From CAYLXX01 sp964484325 (GTDB lineage: Bacteria > Patescibacteriota > Microgenomatia > UBA1406 > GWC2-37-13), in the NCBI GenBank assembly GCA_964484325.1, contig CAZAEE010000004.1, forward strand, positions 16,043 to 80,042: a stretch of DNA of 64,000 nt, read 5' to 3'. Shown piece by piece: positions 35,320 through 45,353 of this stretch. A program made the translations under genes and the position numbers. Numbering within the stretch: position 1 is the stretch's first letter; the number at the start of each line of letters is the position of its first letter. The notes beneath the pieces are model-generated. The model saw nothing but the letters and a program-made list of their open reading frames with translations, was not told where the DNA came from and did not search any database.

Positions 35320-38300
35320 ATGAGCACATCCAAATCTACTCAACCCCCAAAACAAGTTTACCTCGGTACTGAAGAAAAATACTTAAAAAATTTAGACCTT
35401 ATTGAGATACAGAAAGACTCCTGGAAAGCATTTCTTGAAAAAGACATTCATAATATTATTGAAGAATTTTTTCCCATTGAGGATTATACCGGGAAAAAAT
35501 TCTCCCTGTACTTCGAAGGTATTTATTACGGTAAATCACGTTTTCCCCTTGAGCTGTGCCTTGATAAAAAACTGACGTACGACTCACCGGTTTATGCAAA
35601 GTTAAGACTGATCAACAAAAAAACCGGTTCAGAAAAAGAACAGGATGTTTACCTTTTCAACATCCCCAACATGACTAGTCGAGGTACATTCATCATCAAC
35701 GGTATTGAACGGGCTATTATCAATCAGATCGTGCGATCACCGGGTATTTATTTCACAGCTGAGATTGATCGAGCCACTGGTTTAACGTTATACAATGCTG
35801 AAGTCAGACCGTACATCGGCGCCTGGCTGGACTTCACTATTAACCGCCACGGCACAATCGAGGTCAAAGTCAACAAAAAGCGTAAAATTTTGGCTTCAGT
35901 TTTTTTAAGACTTTTTGAAGGCGAAAATATTAACACTCTTTTAAGCTATTTCAGCGACCTGGGGCCTGAGCTTATGGAGAAGTACATCGTTCCAACATTT
36001 AAAAAAGACAAAGCAAAAAACAAAGACGAGGCAGTACTCGAGTTTTATCGCAAGATGAAACCAGGAGAACCTCTTGTTCTAGATAACGCTTACAAAACTT
36101 TAAACACAACGTTTTTTGATCCCCGACGATATTCTCTTGCCGAAGTTGGCCGTTATAAAATCAACAAAAAACTTGGCGTCGGCTTGGAGATAAACAAGGA
36201 AAATCTCCTTTTGAAGAAAAAGGATGTTATCGAAGCGATCAAATACTTAGTCAGACTCACCAAAGGTGACGGCAAATTTGATGACATCGATCATTTGGGT
36301 AATCGCCGCCTGCGCACAGTGGGTGAACTGATTGGTATGTATGGGATTCGAGTCGGTATGGTTCGCGCTGAAAAAGAAGTGAAAGAACGCATGAGTTTGG
36401 TGGCAACTGATATGCACCCTACCCCGTCTCAAATAGTAAACTCTAAACCAATTATGATGGCGATCAACTCATTTTACCGTACCAGCCAACTATCAACCAT
36501 AGTTGACCAGACAAATCCGTTATCAGAACTTGATAATTTGCGAAGAATCACTGTTGGTGGCCCAGGGGGAATCGAGAAAGAACGTGCGTCATTTTCGATC
36601 CGCGACATTTCAACTTCTCAGTACGGAAGAATTGATCCGATCAGATCACCAGAAGGTCCAAACATCGGTGTTGTAACCTACATGGCTTTATATTCACGAA
36701 TTAATAAATACGGATTTTTGGAGACACCTTATAAAAAGGTTATCAAAGAAAAAAATGGTTCAAAAACAACCGCCAAAATCAGTAATGAGCTGACTTATTT
36801 ACAAGCAGATGATGAAGAGCAGTATTTTATCACCTCAGCCAATGTTCGATCAGATGCAAACGGGATTATCACCGATAAACATGTAGTTGCTCGCCAAGGT
36901 GGTGAGATTATCGAGATCACTCCTGATAAGTTAGACTTTATCGATATTTCACCTCGCCAGGTTGTCGGTGCTTCTGCTGCGCTGATACCTTTTATTCAAA
37001 ATGATGATGCAACCCGTTCACTTATGGGTACACACATGCAATGTCAGGCGGTACCATTAGTAAAACCCCATACACCAGATCTTGGTACCGGTATGGAAGA
37101 AAAAATTGCCAGTGCCTTAGGAAGAACAATTTTTGCCCCTGAGGATGCCACGGTTGAGTATGTTGATGGTAAAAAAGTCATTTTAAAAGGCAAATCTGGA
37201 CAACAATATCAATATGACTTAGAACGTTTCCTGCGTACAAATAAAGATGTTATTTTTGATCAGAAACCACTCGTTGAGCCGAAACAGAAAGTGAAAAAAG
37301 GCGCTGTGATAGTCGATGGTCCAGCAGTCGAAAACGGTCGTCTGGCTCTTGGTCAAAACTTAGTTATCGCCTATACTTCCTTAGACGGTCTGGGATACGA
37401 AGACGGTTTCGTCATTTCGGAACGTGTTTTGAAAGAAGATCTTTTAACGTCAATCACTTCCGAGGAGTTTATCGCTGATCTGGTTGACACAAAGCTCGGA
37501 CCGGAAGAGTTAACAAACGACATTCCAAATGTACGGGAGCAAGTGCTACAAAATCTTGATAAAGAAGGTTTGGTTATCGGAGGTACTGAAGTTAAAAGCG
37601 GCGACATACTCGTTGGAAAAGTTGCTCCCAAAGGCGAGAGAGAACTGACAGCTGAGGAACGACTGCTCCGAGCAATTTTTGGTGAAAAAGCCAAAGATGT
37701 GAAAGACACTTCTCTTCGTATGCCATATGGTAAACGTGGAACTGTTGTGAATATTTCAACCATTGACTCTCAAAAAGATCCGAACGAACTTGAACCAAGC
37801 GTCATGAAACGGATTATCGTTAACACCGCTCAACTTCGAAAAATCTCAGTCGGAGATAAGTTAGCCGGTCGCCACGGTAACAAGGGAGTAATTGCCAAAA
37901 TATTACCTGAGTATGACATGCCGTATCTGGAAGATGGCACACCTGTTGACATCATCATGTCACCTATCTCGATTGTTAACCGTATGAATTTGGGACAACT
38001 CTTTGAAACATTGCTTGGACTTATTGCCAGAAGAAATAACCAAAAAATTTCTGTTCCTGTCTTTGAAAAATTGAAAGAAGAGTTTATTCTTGATGAACTG
38101 CAGAAACTCGGACTACCAACTGATGGAAAAGTGACGTTGTATGATGGTAAAACAGGCCAACCATTTGAAAGAAAAGTTCTTGTAGGTATCGGTTACATCA
38201 TGAAGCTCATCCACATGGTAGAAGACAAGTTTCATGCCCGTTCAGTCGGACCATACTCCCTCGTTACACAACAACCACTCGGTGGTAAATCACAAATGGG

Positions 38301-38526
38301 AGGACAACGATTTGGAGAGATGGAAGTCTGGGCGCTTGAGTCACATCGAGTACCGTATGTCCTTCAAGAAATGCTGACCATTAAATCGGACGATGTTCGT
38401 GGCCGTACAAAGGCCTTTGAGTCAATCATCAAGGGACTTGACATACCACAGTCAAGTGTACCTGAATCATTTCATGTTCTTATGAAAGAACTAAACGCTT
38501 TGGGATTATCAATTGATTATATCTAA
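35320..38526 (+). CDS. rpoB: DNA-directed RNA polymerase subunit beta
   Basis: 1068 residues, short compared with 1342 in E. coli because lineage-specific insertions are lacking. Conserved blocks are visible: RGTFIINGIERAIINQIVRSPG, GRIDPIRSPEGPNIG, SLMGTHMQCQAVPL, GKVAPKGE, KISVGDKLAGRHGNKGV and the C-terminal GGKSQMGGQRFGEMEVWALE. The rifampicin pocket reads SQLSTIVDQTNPLSE followed by LDNLRRITVGGPGG, with Asn406, Thr411 and Gly413 in place of E. coli His526, Ser531 and Leu533. Forms the catalytic core with RpoC. Confidence 0.98.
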   Translation: MSTSKSTQPPKQVYLGTEEKYLKNLDLIEIQKDSWKAFLEKDIHNIIEEFFPIEDYTGKKFSLYFEGIYYGKSRFPLELCLDKKLTYDSPVYAKLRLINKKTGSEKEQDVYLFNIPNMTSRGTFIINGIERAIINQIVRSPGIYFTAEIDRATGLTLYNAEVRPYIGAWLDFTINRHGTIEVKVNKKRKILASVFLRLFEGENINTLLSYFSDLGPELMEKYIVPTFKKDKAKNKDEAVLEFYRKMKPGEPLVLDNAYKTLNTTFFDPRRYSLAEVGRYKINKKLGVGLEINKENLLLKKKDVIEAIKYLVRLTKGDGKFDDIDHLGNRRLRTVGELIGMYGIRVGMVRAEKEVKERMSLVATDMHPTPSQIVNSKPIMMAINSFYRTSQLSTIVDQTNPLSELDNLRRITVGGPGGIEKERASFSIRDISTSQYGRIDPIRSPEGPNIGVVTYMALYSRINKYGFLETPYKKVIKEKNGSKTTAKISNELTYLQADDEEQYFITSANVRSDANGIITDKHVVARQGGEIIEITPDKLDFIDISPRQVVGASAALIPFIQNDDATRSLMGTHMQCQAVPLVKPHTPDLGTGMEEKIASALGRTIFAPEDATVEYVDGKKVILKGKSGQQYQYDLERFLRTNKDVIFDQKPLVEPKQKVKKGAVIVDGPAVENGRLALGQNLVIAYTSLDGLGYEDGFVISERVLKEDLLTSITSEEFIADLVDTKLGPEELTNDIPNVREQVLQNLDKEGLVIGGTEVKSGDILVGKVAPKGERELTAEERLLRAIFGEKAKDVKDTSLRMPYGKRGTVVNISTIDSQKDPNELEPSVMKRIIVNTAQLRKISVGDKLAGRHGNKGVIAKILPEYDMPYLEDGTPVDIIMSPISIVNRMNLGQLFETLLGLIARRNNQKISVPVFEKLKEEFILDELQKLGLPTDGKVTLYDGKTGQPFERKVLVGIGYIMKLIHMVEDKFHARSVGPYSLVTQQPLGGKSQMGGQRFGEMEVWALESHRVPYVLQEMLTIKSDDVRGRTKAFESIIKGLDIPQSSVPESFHVLMKELNALGLSIDYI

Positions 38527-38559
38527 AATAACCCGCGCACAATTTTATAAAAAATTTTT

Positions 38560-41500
38560 ATGGAAGATACACTTAACTTAGACTTTTCCGGTCTTAAAAT
38601 TCGCATCGCCTCACCAGAAGACATTTTAAAGTGGTCAAAAGGCGAAGTCACCAAACCTGAGACGATCAACTATCGTACATTCCGTCCCGAAAAAGATGGT
38701 CTGTTTGATGAGAGAATTTTTGGACCGACTAAAGATTATGAATGTTACTGTGGTAAATATAAACGAATCCGTTATCGAGGAATAGTCTGCGATCGCTGCG
38801 GGGTCGAGGTCACTTCCTCAGTTGTCAGACGCGAACGTATGGGCCACATCAAACTGGCTTCACCCATTGCTCACATCTGGTACTTTAAAGGTTCTTCGTC
38901 TCCTTTAAGTATCATTCTTGACGTTCCTCCCCAGGCGTTAGAGAGAATTATCTACTACGCCTTGTATCTTGTAAAAGATATTGATAAAGATAAACAGAAA
39001 AAAGCTTTAGATGTCCTTGAAAAATCCCGTAAACAAGAGATTGATGTTATTGAAGAAGAACACGCCAAGAAACAAAAAACGCTTAAAACTACTTTTGACA
39101 AACAGCGAGATGACATCACCAAACGCATCACCCATCCCGAGCAAAAAGCGATTACATTACAAGAGTTAGATCTGAAAGAAAAAGAGGAATTTAAACAGCT
39201 ATCAGATAAATTCGTGGAACAAAAAGGCCAAAAAACCGCTTTTTATGATCGTATCACAAAAATTGTTAAGTCACTGAAAAAAAACGAAACCTTGGAAGAA
39301 GATGATTATTTATTCCTTAAAGAAAAAGGTGTCGAAGAGTACATCAATGTTGGTATGGGTTCAGAAGTACTACACGAACTTCTTTCCACCATTGATTTGC
39401 AGAAAATGTATACAGACAGCTTGAACGATCTGCCAAAAGCCAAAGGTGAAAAAAGAAATAAACTTCTTAAAAAGACCCGCATCATTGAGGCATTTTTAAA
39501 AAGTAAAGTTAATCCGCTATGGATGCTCCTTTCTGTTTTACCTGTTATCCCGCCTGATCTGAGACCGGTAGTTCAGTTACCAGGAGGCAAGTTTGCCACC
39601 TCTGATTTAAATGATTTATACAGACGCGTCATCAACCGCAACATTCGCTTGAAACAGTTAATTGATCTTGGTGCACCGGAAATCATTTTACGAAACGAGA
39701 AAAGAATGCTTCAAGAAGCAGTTGATTCACTGCTTGATCTGCAAAAATCTCGTGGCAGAACTCGCACTCAGTCAACGTCAGCTAAAGTCTTGAAGTCCTT
39801 ATCTGATATTTTACGAGGTAAGCAGGGACGTTTCCGTCAAAATCTTTTAGGAAAACGTGTTGATTACTCTGGCCGCTCAACCATCATCGTCGGACCTGAG
39901 CTGAAAATTGATCAATGCGGTATACCAAAAGAGATGGCAATTGAGCTTTTCAAACCTCATCTATTACATGAAATTATTGTTCGAGGATTGGCGCCAAACA
40001 TAAAAAGCGCCAAGAACTTCCTCGAACAAAAAGATCCAGTCGTATATGACATTCTTGAAGAGATCACCAAAAACCATCCGGTGCTTTTGAACCGTGCACC
40101 TACTCTGCACAAACTTTCAATCCTCGGGTTTTATCCGGTTTTGACAGACTCATATGCTATTAAACTCCACCCAACTGTTTGTGCCGGTTATAACGCTGAC
40201 TTTGACGGAGATGCTATGGGTGTGTTTTTGCCGCTTTCAAAAAACTCAATTACTGAAATCGAGGAAAGAATGCTGCCGTACCACAATCTCTTGAAACCAG
40301 CTGATGGATCACCGATTGTTGTACCAAACAAAGAGATGGCTCTTGGCGTCTACTACTTAACCACCATGGACCACGTCTTTGCTGAAAAAAAAGATGAGGA
40401 ACTTGAATGGCTGGGAACACCAGATGAGGCAATTAGTTATTTTCACCTGAATAAAATTTCATTAAGACAACCAATCATGGTGCGCATTGATGGCGTGTCG
40501 TTAAGAACTACTGTTGGTCGAATCTTTTTCAATCAACTGCTGCCAAAAGAACTTGTATACATGAACAGCGACGTGAAAGCCGCCGACATTAAAACAATTG
40601 TCGTTGATTCAATTAAAATATTTGACGATAATAAAAAAGTTGGAGAGCTAATTGATAAAATTAAAGAAATCGGTTTCTGGGGTGCCACGCTAGGTGGCGG
40701 TTTATCTATCTCCATGTTTGACTGTGAAATTATCAAAGAAAAAGAACAGATTGTTGAAGAAACAGAAAGAGAAGTTGATAAAATCCAAAATAACTTCAAT
40801 CAAGGATTGCTGACACTCGAGGAAAAAAGACGCTATACCAATAAATTATGGATTGATACTACAGAAAGATTAGCTGAAGATACTTGGAACAGTCTTGACG
40901 CCGAAAATCCAGTACGACTCAGTATTCAATCGGGAGGACCACGTGCATCTCGAGAACAGTTGAAACAGCTTTCTGCTATTAAAGGTCTTGTAGTTGACCC
41001 GATGGGTAAAATCATCGAGGTTCCGACAAAATCCAATTATCGTGAAGGGTTATCAATTTTTGAATACGTTATTTCTACTCGAGGAGCTCGAAAAGGTCTC
41101 ACCGACTCAGCGTTAAAAACGGCCGATGCCGGATACCTGACTCGCCGACTCCACGATGTTGCCCATGACATGATTATTCGTGAGGAAAACTGTAATGCCG
41201 CCGACGGACTCGTAATCAGTGTCGATGATGAACGCGGAGACAAGTTGAAAGACCGCATCAAAGGCCGCTATGCACTAAAAGATATTGTTTTTGATAAAAA
41301 AACACTTGTGAAAGCCGATGAGCTAATCAGTGAAGAAACAGCCGCCCAAATAGCCAAAGCCGGCATACGAAGTGTTGTCGTTAGATCCCCTCTTTACTGT
41401 CAGTCGAAGTATGGCGTATGTAAAAAATGTTACGGCGTCAATCTGTCAACCAATCAACCAGTTGAGATTGGCGTACCAATCGGTGTAATGGGAGCCCAAT

Positions 41501-42384
41501 CAATCGGTGAACCGGGTACGCAGCTAACTATGCGTGTTCGCCATTTCGGAGGTATTGTGATTGCCGACGTGACTCAAGGTCTTCCTCGTGTAGAGGAGTT
41601 ATTTGAAACCCGCACACCAAAAGTAGTTTCACCTATTGCTGAGATCAACGGGAAAGTGTCTGTTAAAGAAGATACTGAAAATGATAATTTCTTAGTAAAA
41701 ATCACTGCTTCAGGTGAACATGCTCAAGAAGAAGAGTTTGTTATTCCTACCTCCCAGAGGCTAAAAGTGAAAGATGGCGATATGGTTGGTATTGGTACAG
41801 CTCTTTCTGAAGGTCATCTTGATGTACACGACGTTCTCACTATTAAAGGCTTGAAAGCAGCTCAACTTTACCTTCTTGACGAGGTACAAAAAGTCTACGA
41901 GTCTCAAGGTATTGCTATTCATGACAAACATTTTGAGGTCATTATTCGTAAAATGAGCGACAAGGTTATTATCGAGGACGAAGGCGATACCTCCTTAATT
42001 AAAGACGAGGTAGTCTCCAAAGTCCGCTTTGAAGAGGAAAACAAGAGCGTACTTGCCCAGGGAGGTAAGCCTGCTATCGGAAAAATCTCAATTTTAGGTA
42101 TCACCAGAGCCGCCATTTACACAGATTCGTGGCTGTCAGCTGCCTCATTCGAACAAACGACAAGTGTTCTCAGCAGCGCGGCAATCAAAGGCCAAGTGGA
42201 CTATTTGCTAGGCTTGAAGGAAAATGTTATAATTGGAAGACTCATTCCTGTGAATGAGGAGTTAATTAATAAGTATTACAGTAAATTTATTAGTAAATAT
42301 GCCCACAATCAACCAGCTAATCAAGAGGAAACGCCACAAGCGAGTGAGGAAGTCACGAGCGGCAGCCCTCAAACTCAGCTTTAA
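38560..42384 (+). CDS. rpoC: DNA-directed RNA polymerase subunit beta-prime
   Basis: 1274 residues. Zinc site 1 (YECYCGKYK, CDRCGVEV), the catalytic NADFDGDAM metal-binding loop, the clamp coiled coil (RTRTQSTSAKVLKSLSD region, RFRQNLLGKRVDYSGRS), the bridge helix/trigger loop zone and zinc site 2 (ENCNAADG, YCQSKYGVCKKCYG) are intact. A Lys/Glu-rich coiled coil of about 100 residues (about 145-250) lies near the N-terminus. The last 29 codons (tail after residue Y1246) overlap the rpsL coding sequence in another frame. Confidence 0.98.
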   Translation: MEDTLNLDFSGLKIRIASPEDILKWSKGEVTKPETINYRTFRPEKDGLFDERIFGPTKDYECYCGKYKRIRYRGIVCDRCGVEVTSSVVRRERMGHIKLASPIAHIWYFKGSSSPLSIILDVPPQALERIIYYALYLVKDIDKDKQKKALDVLEKSRKQEIDVIEEEHAKKQKTLKTTFDKQRDDITKRITHPEQKAITLQELDLKEKEEFKQLSDKFVEQKGQKTAFYDRITKIVKSLKKNETLEEDDYLFLKEKGVEEYINVGMGSEVLHELLSTIDLQKMYTDSLNDLPKAKGEKRNKLLKKTRIIEAFLKSKVNPLWMLLSVLPVIPPDLRPVVQLPGGKFATSDLNDLYRRVINRNIRLKQLIDLGAPEIILRNEKRMLQEAVDSLLDLQKSRGRTRTQSTSAKVLKSLSDILRGKQGRFRQNLLGKRVDYSGRSTIIVGPELKIDQCGIPKEMAIELFKPHLLHEIIVRGLAPNIKSAKNFLEQKDPVVYDILEEITKNHPVLLNRAPTLHKLSILGFYPVLTDSYAIKLHPTVCAGYNADFDGDAMGVFLPLSKNSITEIEERMLPYHNLLKPADGSPIVVPNKEMALGVYYLTTMDHVFAEKKDEELEWLGTPDEAISYFHLNKISLRQPIMVRIDGVSLRTTVGRIFFNQLLPKELVYMNSDVKAADIKTIVVDSIKIFDDNKKVGELIDKIKEIGFWGATLGGGLSISMFDCEIIKEKEQIVEETEREVDKIQNNFNQGLLTLEEKRRYTNKLWIDTTERLAEDTWNSLDAENPVRLSIQSGGPRASREQLKQLSAIKGLVVDPMGKIIEVPTKSNYREGLSIFEYVISTRGARKGLTDSALKTADAGYLTRRLHDVAHDMIIREENCNAADGLVISVDDERGDKLKDRIKGRYALKDIVFDKKTLVKADELISEETAAQIAKAGIRSVVVRSPLYCQSKYGVCKKCYGVNLSTNQPVEIGVPIGVMGAQSIGEPGTQLTMRVRHFGGIVIADVTQGLPRVEELFETRTPKVVSPIAEINGKVSVKEDTENDNFLVKITASGEHAQEEEFVIPTSQRLKVKDGDMVGIGTALSEGHLDVHDVLTIKGLKAAQLYLLDEVQKVYESQGIAIHDKHFEVIIRKMSDKVIIEDEGDTSLIKDEVVSKVRFEEENKSVLAQGGKPAIGKISILGITRAAIYTDSWLSAASFEQTTSVLSSAAIKGQVDYLLGLKENVIIGRLIPVNEELINKYYSKFISKYAHNQPANQEETPQASEEVTSGSPQTQL

Positions 42385-42718
42385 CGCCATCAAACGTGCT
42401 TATGTCCCGACAAACAATAACATGAAGCGGGGCGTTTGTACTGTGGTACGTACAATGACTCCAAAAAAGCCTAACTCAGCCTTGCGAAAGGTGGCCAGAG
42501 TCAGACTTTCAAACAAAATGGAGGTCACTGCCTATATTCAAGGTATTGGCCATAACTTGGCCGAGCACTCTATCGTGCTAGTACGAGGTGGTCGCGTCAA
42601 AGATTTACCAGGAGTTAAGTATCACATTGTGCGAGGTAAGTTTGATACTACAGGAGTTGCCAATCGTAGCACTTCAAGATCAAAATACGGCTCCAAAAAA
42701 CCTCAGAAATCAGGTTAA
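42299..42718 (+). CDS. rpsL: 30S ribosomal protein S12
   Basis: 139 residues, the same length class as the Firmicutes S12. It starts MPTINQLIKRKRHKRVRKS, the universal S12 N-terminus, and contains the decoding-site loops TPKKPNSALRKVARV and GGRVKDLPGVKYHIVRG. The start ATG at 42299 lies 86 nt inside rpoC in the +1 frame; the conserved N-terminus leaves no later start possible (next Met is residue 42). It has no Shine-Dalgarno sequence, so translation probably depends on rpoC. K43-type streptomycin-site lysines are unchanged. Confidence 0.97.
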   Translation: MPTINQLIKRKRHKRVRKSRAAALKLSFNAIKRAYVPTNNNMKRGVCTVVRTMTPKKPNSALRKVARVRLSNKMEVTAYIQGIGHNLAEHSIVLVRGGRVKDLPGVKYHIVRGKFDTTGVANRSTSRSKYGSKKPQKSG

Positions 42719-42732
42719 GTTCATTTTTTCTT

Positions 42733-43206
42733 ATGCCTAGACACCCATATAAAAAAAGACCCGTTAAGTCAGACATTCTTTACGGTAGTCAGGAGATTGC
42801 CAAACTGATTACGTACGTCATGGAAGACGGCAAAAAAAGCGTTGCCGAAAAGATCGTCTATGGTATGCTTGAAGATCTGAAAAAAGAGAGTGAAGACCCA
42901 ACAAAAACTCTGTACAAAGCTCTCTCAAATGTTTCCCCCAACATGGAAGTAAAACCGAAACGTTTAGGCGGTGCCTCGTATCTTGTACCAATAGAGGTCA
43001 GACGTGATCGCAAGCTATATCTAGGTTTAAACTGGATAGTTGAAGCTGCCCGAACCAAATCAAACAAAGAGTACCGAACATTTAAAGATAAATTATTACA
43101 CGAAGTTATTGAAGCTTCAAAAAACCAAGGCCAGGCAGTTGCCAAACGACAACAGACTGAGAAACTTGCAGAACAAAACAAAGCCTTCTCTCATTTGAAG
43201 TGGTGA
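42733..43206 (+). CDS. rpsG: 30S ribosomal protein S7
   Basis: 157 residues. MPRHPYKKRPVKSDILYGS, LITYVMEDGKKSVAEKIVY, NVSPNMEVKPKRLGGASYLVPIEV and WIVEAARTKSNK are S7 signatures; it binds the 3' domain of 16S rRNA and nucleates the head of the small subunit. It begins 14 bp after rpsL without a Shine-Dalgarno sequence and continues the str operon order rpsL-rpsG-fusA. Confidence 0.97.
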   Translation: MPRHPYKKRPVKSDILYGSQEIAKLITYVMEDGKKSVAEKIVYGMLEDLKKESEDPTKTLYKALSNVSPNMEVKPKRLGGASYLVPIEVRRDRKLYLGLNWIVEAARTKSNKEYRTFKDKLLHEVIEASKNQGQAVAKRQQTEKLAEQNKAFSHLKW

Positions 43207-43254
43207 CTATTATTTCTCCCTGCTGTTGAACGGGGCATGATAAACTAAATATTT

Positions 43255-45348
43255 ATGGCACAAAACATTATTACGACAAAAAACAGAAATGTACCGCTTG
43301 ATAAAATTCGAAATGTCGGTATCATTGCTCACATCGACTCGGGTAAAACCACAACTACTGAGCGAATTTTATTCTACACAGGAAGAAGCTATAAAATCGG
43401 CGACATTGATGAAGGAACCACTCAAATGGACTGGATGGCTCAAGAGCGTGAACGTGGTATCACGATCGTTTCGGCTGCAACAACTACTTTCTGGAAAGAT
43501 TACCGAATCAATATTATTGATACTCCAGGACATGTAGACTTTACTGCCGAAGTGGAACGATCACTTCGTGTGCTTGACGGAGGTGTAGTTGTCTTCGACG
43601 CTGAAGAAGGCGTGCAGTCTCAGTCGGAAACTGTTTGGCGTCAGGCTGATAAATATAAAGTACCGCGTCTGTGTTTTATTAACAAAATGGATAAACTCGG
43701 AGCTGACTTCGAAGCGACAGTTGGAGAAATTCGTGAACGACTCGGCGCCAATCCTATCATCATGACTTATCCTATCGGTAAAGAACAAGAATTTAAAGGC
43801 GTGGTTGATCTTTTAAGTATGAAAGCCTTAATCTGGGACAAAGATCCCCAAGGTACCCAATACTCAGAAGTTGAAATTCCCGAAGACACAAAAGCTAAAG
43901 CAACCGAATTTCGAGCTAAATTAATCGAACAGGTTGCCGAAACAAACGACATGTTGCTTGATAAATACTTAAACGGAAAAGAAATCGCAATTGAAGATCT
44001 AAAAAAAGCTCTCCGCGCAGCCACTATCGCCTATAAAGTTATCCCCGTTTATTGCGGCACGTCACTTAGGAACAAAGGTGTTCAACCAGTGCTTGATGCT
44101 ATTATCGATTATCTCCCCTCTCCTCAAGATTTGCAAGAAATCAAAGGTATTAATCCGACAACAAGTGGGGAAGAAATACGTAAGTTATCACCTGATGAAA
44201 AATTTTCTGCTCTTGCTTTCAAAATTCAACTAGATCCCCATGTAGGTAAACTGACGTATACTCGTATCTACTCTGGTACTTTGGAAACAGGTTCCTATAT
44301 CTATGACGTCAACAAAGGTACCAAGGAACGTGTTAGCCGACTACTTCTTATGCATGCTAACACTCGAGAAGAGATTGATAAAGCCTATGCCGGCGAAATC
44401 GTCGCGCTTGTTGGTCCAAAAGAAGCAAAAACTGGAGACACACTTTCAGATCCTACCCATCCGATTTTACTTGAACAAATCATCTTCCCCGAGCCGGTTA
44501 TTTCTTTAGCGATCGAGCCAAAAACCAAAGCTGACCAAGAAAAACTTTCCTATACTCTTCAAAGACTGTCTGAAGAAGATCCGACATTTAAAGTGAAGAT
44601 CAATCACGAAACCGGTCAAACAATCATGTCTGGTATGGGAGAACTTCATCTTGAGATTCTCGTTGACCGCATGAAACGGGAAATGGGTATGGATGTTAAT
44701 GTCGGTAAACCTCAGGTGGCGTACAAAGAAACTATCACGAAACCAGCTGACGCAGAAGGTAAATACATCAAGCAAACCGGTGGTCATGGTCAGTATGGTC
44801 ATGCTCTTTTGAAACTCGAACCACTTGGTCGCGGTGAAGGATTCGTTTTTGAAAACAAAATTAGAGGAGGATCGATTCCTTCAGAGTTTATTCCCTCAAT
44901 TGAGAAAGGTGTCATAGCTGCCATGGAAAAAGGAGTTTTATTAGGATATCCACTTGTTGATATGAAAGCAGTGTTATACGATGGTAGTTATCACGATGTT
45001 GACTCGTCTGATATCGCTTTCCAAATCGCCGGATCAATGGCGCTTCAGGATGGTGTGAAACACGCTGGTGCTACATTGCTTGAACCTATTATGAAAATGG
45101 AAGTGACTGTTCCTGACGAGTTTATGGGTATCGCAATCGGTGATCTTTCCAGTAAACGCGGTAAAATTCTCGGTACGGAAAAAAGAGGCAAAGCCACCGT
45201 CATTAGAGCTTATGCTCCCCTTGCTGAACTTTCCGGCTACGTTACAATCCTAAGATCGCTGACTGAAGGTCGCGGCATCTCCTACATGGAACCTTCCCAT
45301 TACGAAGAAGTCCCCCAAAACATCATTCAAGCGATGGTCAATAAATAA
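43255..45348 (+). CDS. fusA: Elongation factor G
   Basis: 697 residues, normal length. G1 AHIDSGKTTTT, the switch I/G2 region with RGITIVSAATT, G3 DTPGHVDF, G4 NKMDK and G5-like CGTSL are intact, followed by domains II-V (GMGELHLEILVDRMKRE in domain III, the domain IV tip QTGGHGQYGHALL, and the C-terminal LTEGRGISYMEPSHYEEVP). It moves tRNAs and mRNA on the ribosome. No tuf gene follows, unlike the classical str operon; a phosphoesterase gene comes next. Confidence 0.98.
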   Translation: MAQNIITTKNRNVPLDKIRNVGIIAHIDSGKTTTTERILFYTGRSYKIGDIDEGTTQMDWMAQERERGITIVSAATTTFWKDYRINIIDTPGHVDFTAEVERSLRVLDGGVVVFDAEEGVQSQSETVWRQADKYKVPRLCFINKMDKLGADFEATVGEIRERLGANPIIMTYPIGKEQEFKGVVDLLSMKALIWDKDPQGTQYSEVEIPEDTKAKATEFRAKLIEQVAETNDMLLDKYLNGKEIAIEDLKKALRAATIAYKVIPVYCGTSLRNKGVQPVLDAIIDYLPSPQDLQEIKGINPTTSGEEIRKLSPDEKFSALAFKIQLDPHVGKLTYTRIYSGTLETGSYIYDVNKGTKERVSRLLLMHANTREEIDKAYAGEIVALVGPKEAKTGDTLSDPTHPILLEQIIFPEPVISLAIEPKTKADQEKLSYTLQRLSEEDPTFKVKINHETGQTIMSGMGELHLEILVDRMKREMGMDVNVGKPQVAYKETITKPADAEGKYIKQTGGHGQYGHALLKLEPLGRGEGFVFENKIRGGSIPSEFIPSIEKGVIAAMEKGVLLGYPLVDMKAVLYDGSYHDVDSSDIAFQIAGSMALQDGVKHAGATLLEPIMKMEVTVPDEFMGIAIGDLSSKRGKILGTEKRGKATVIRAYAPLAELSGYVTILRSLTEGRGISYMEPSHYEEVPQNIIQAMVNK

Positions 45349-45353
45349 GGGCC

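Noticed and set aside
42205..42233. TTGCTA-17-TATAAT inside rpoC as a promoter for rpsL
   Set aside because: The -10 bases encode the conserved RpoC motif ENVIIGR, so the match is explained by coding constraint; an internal promoter remains possible but is unsupported.
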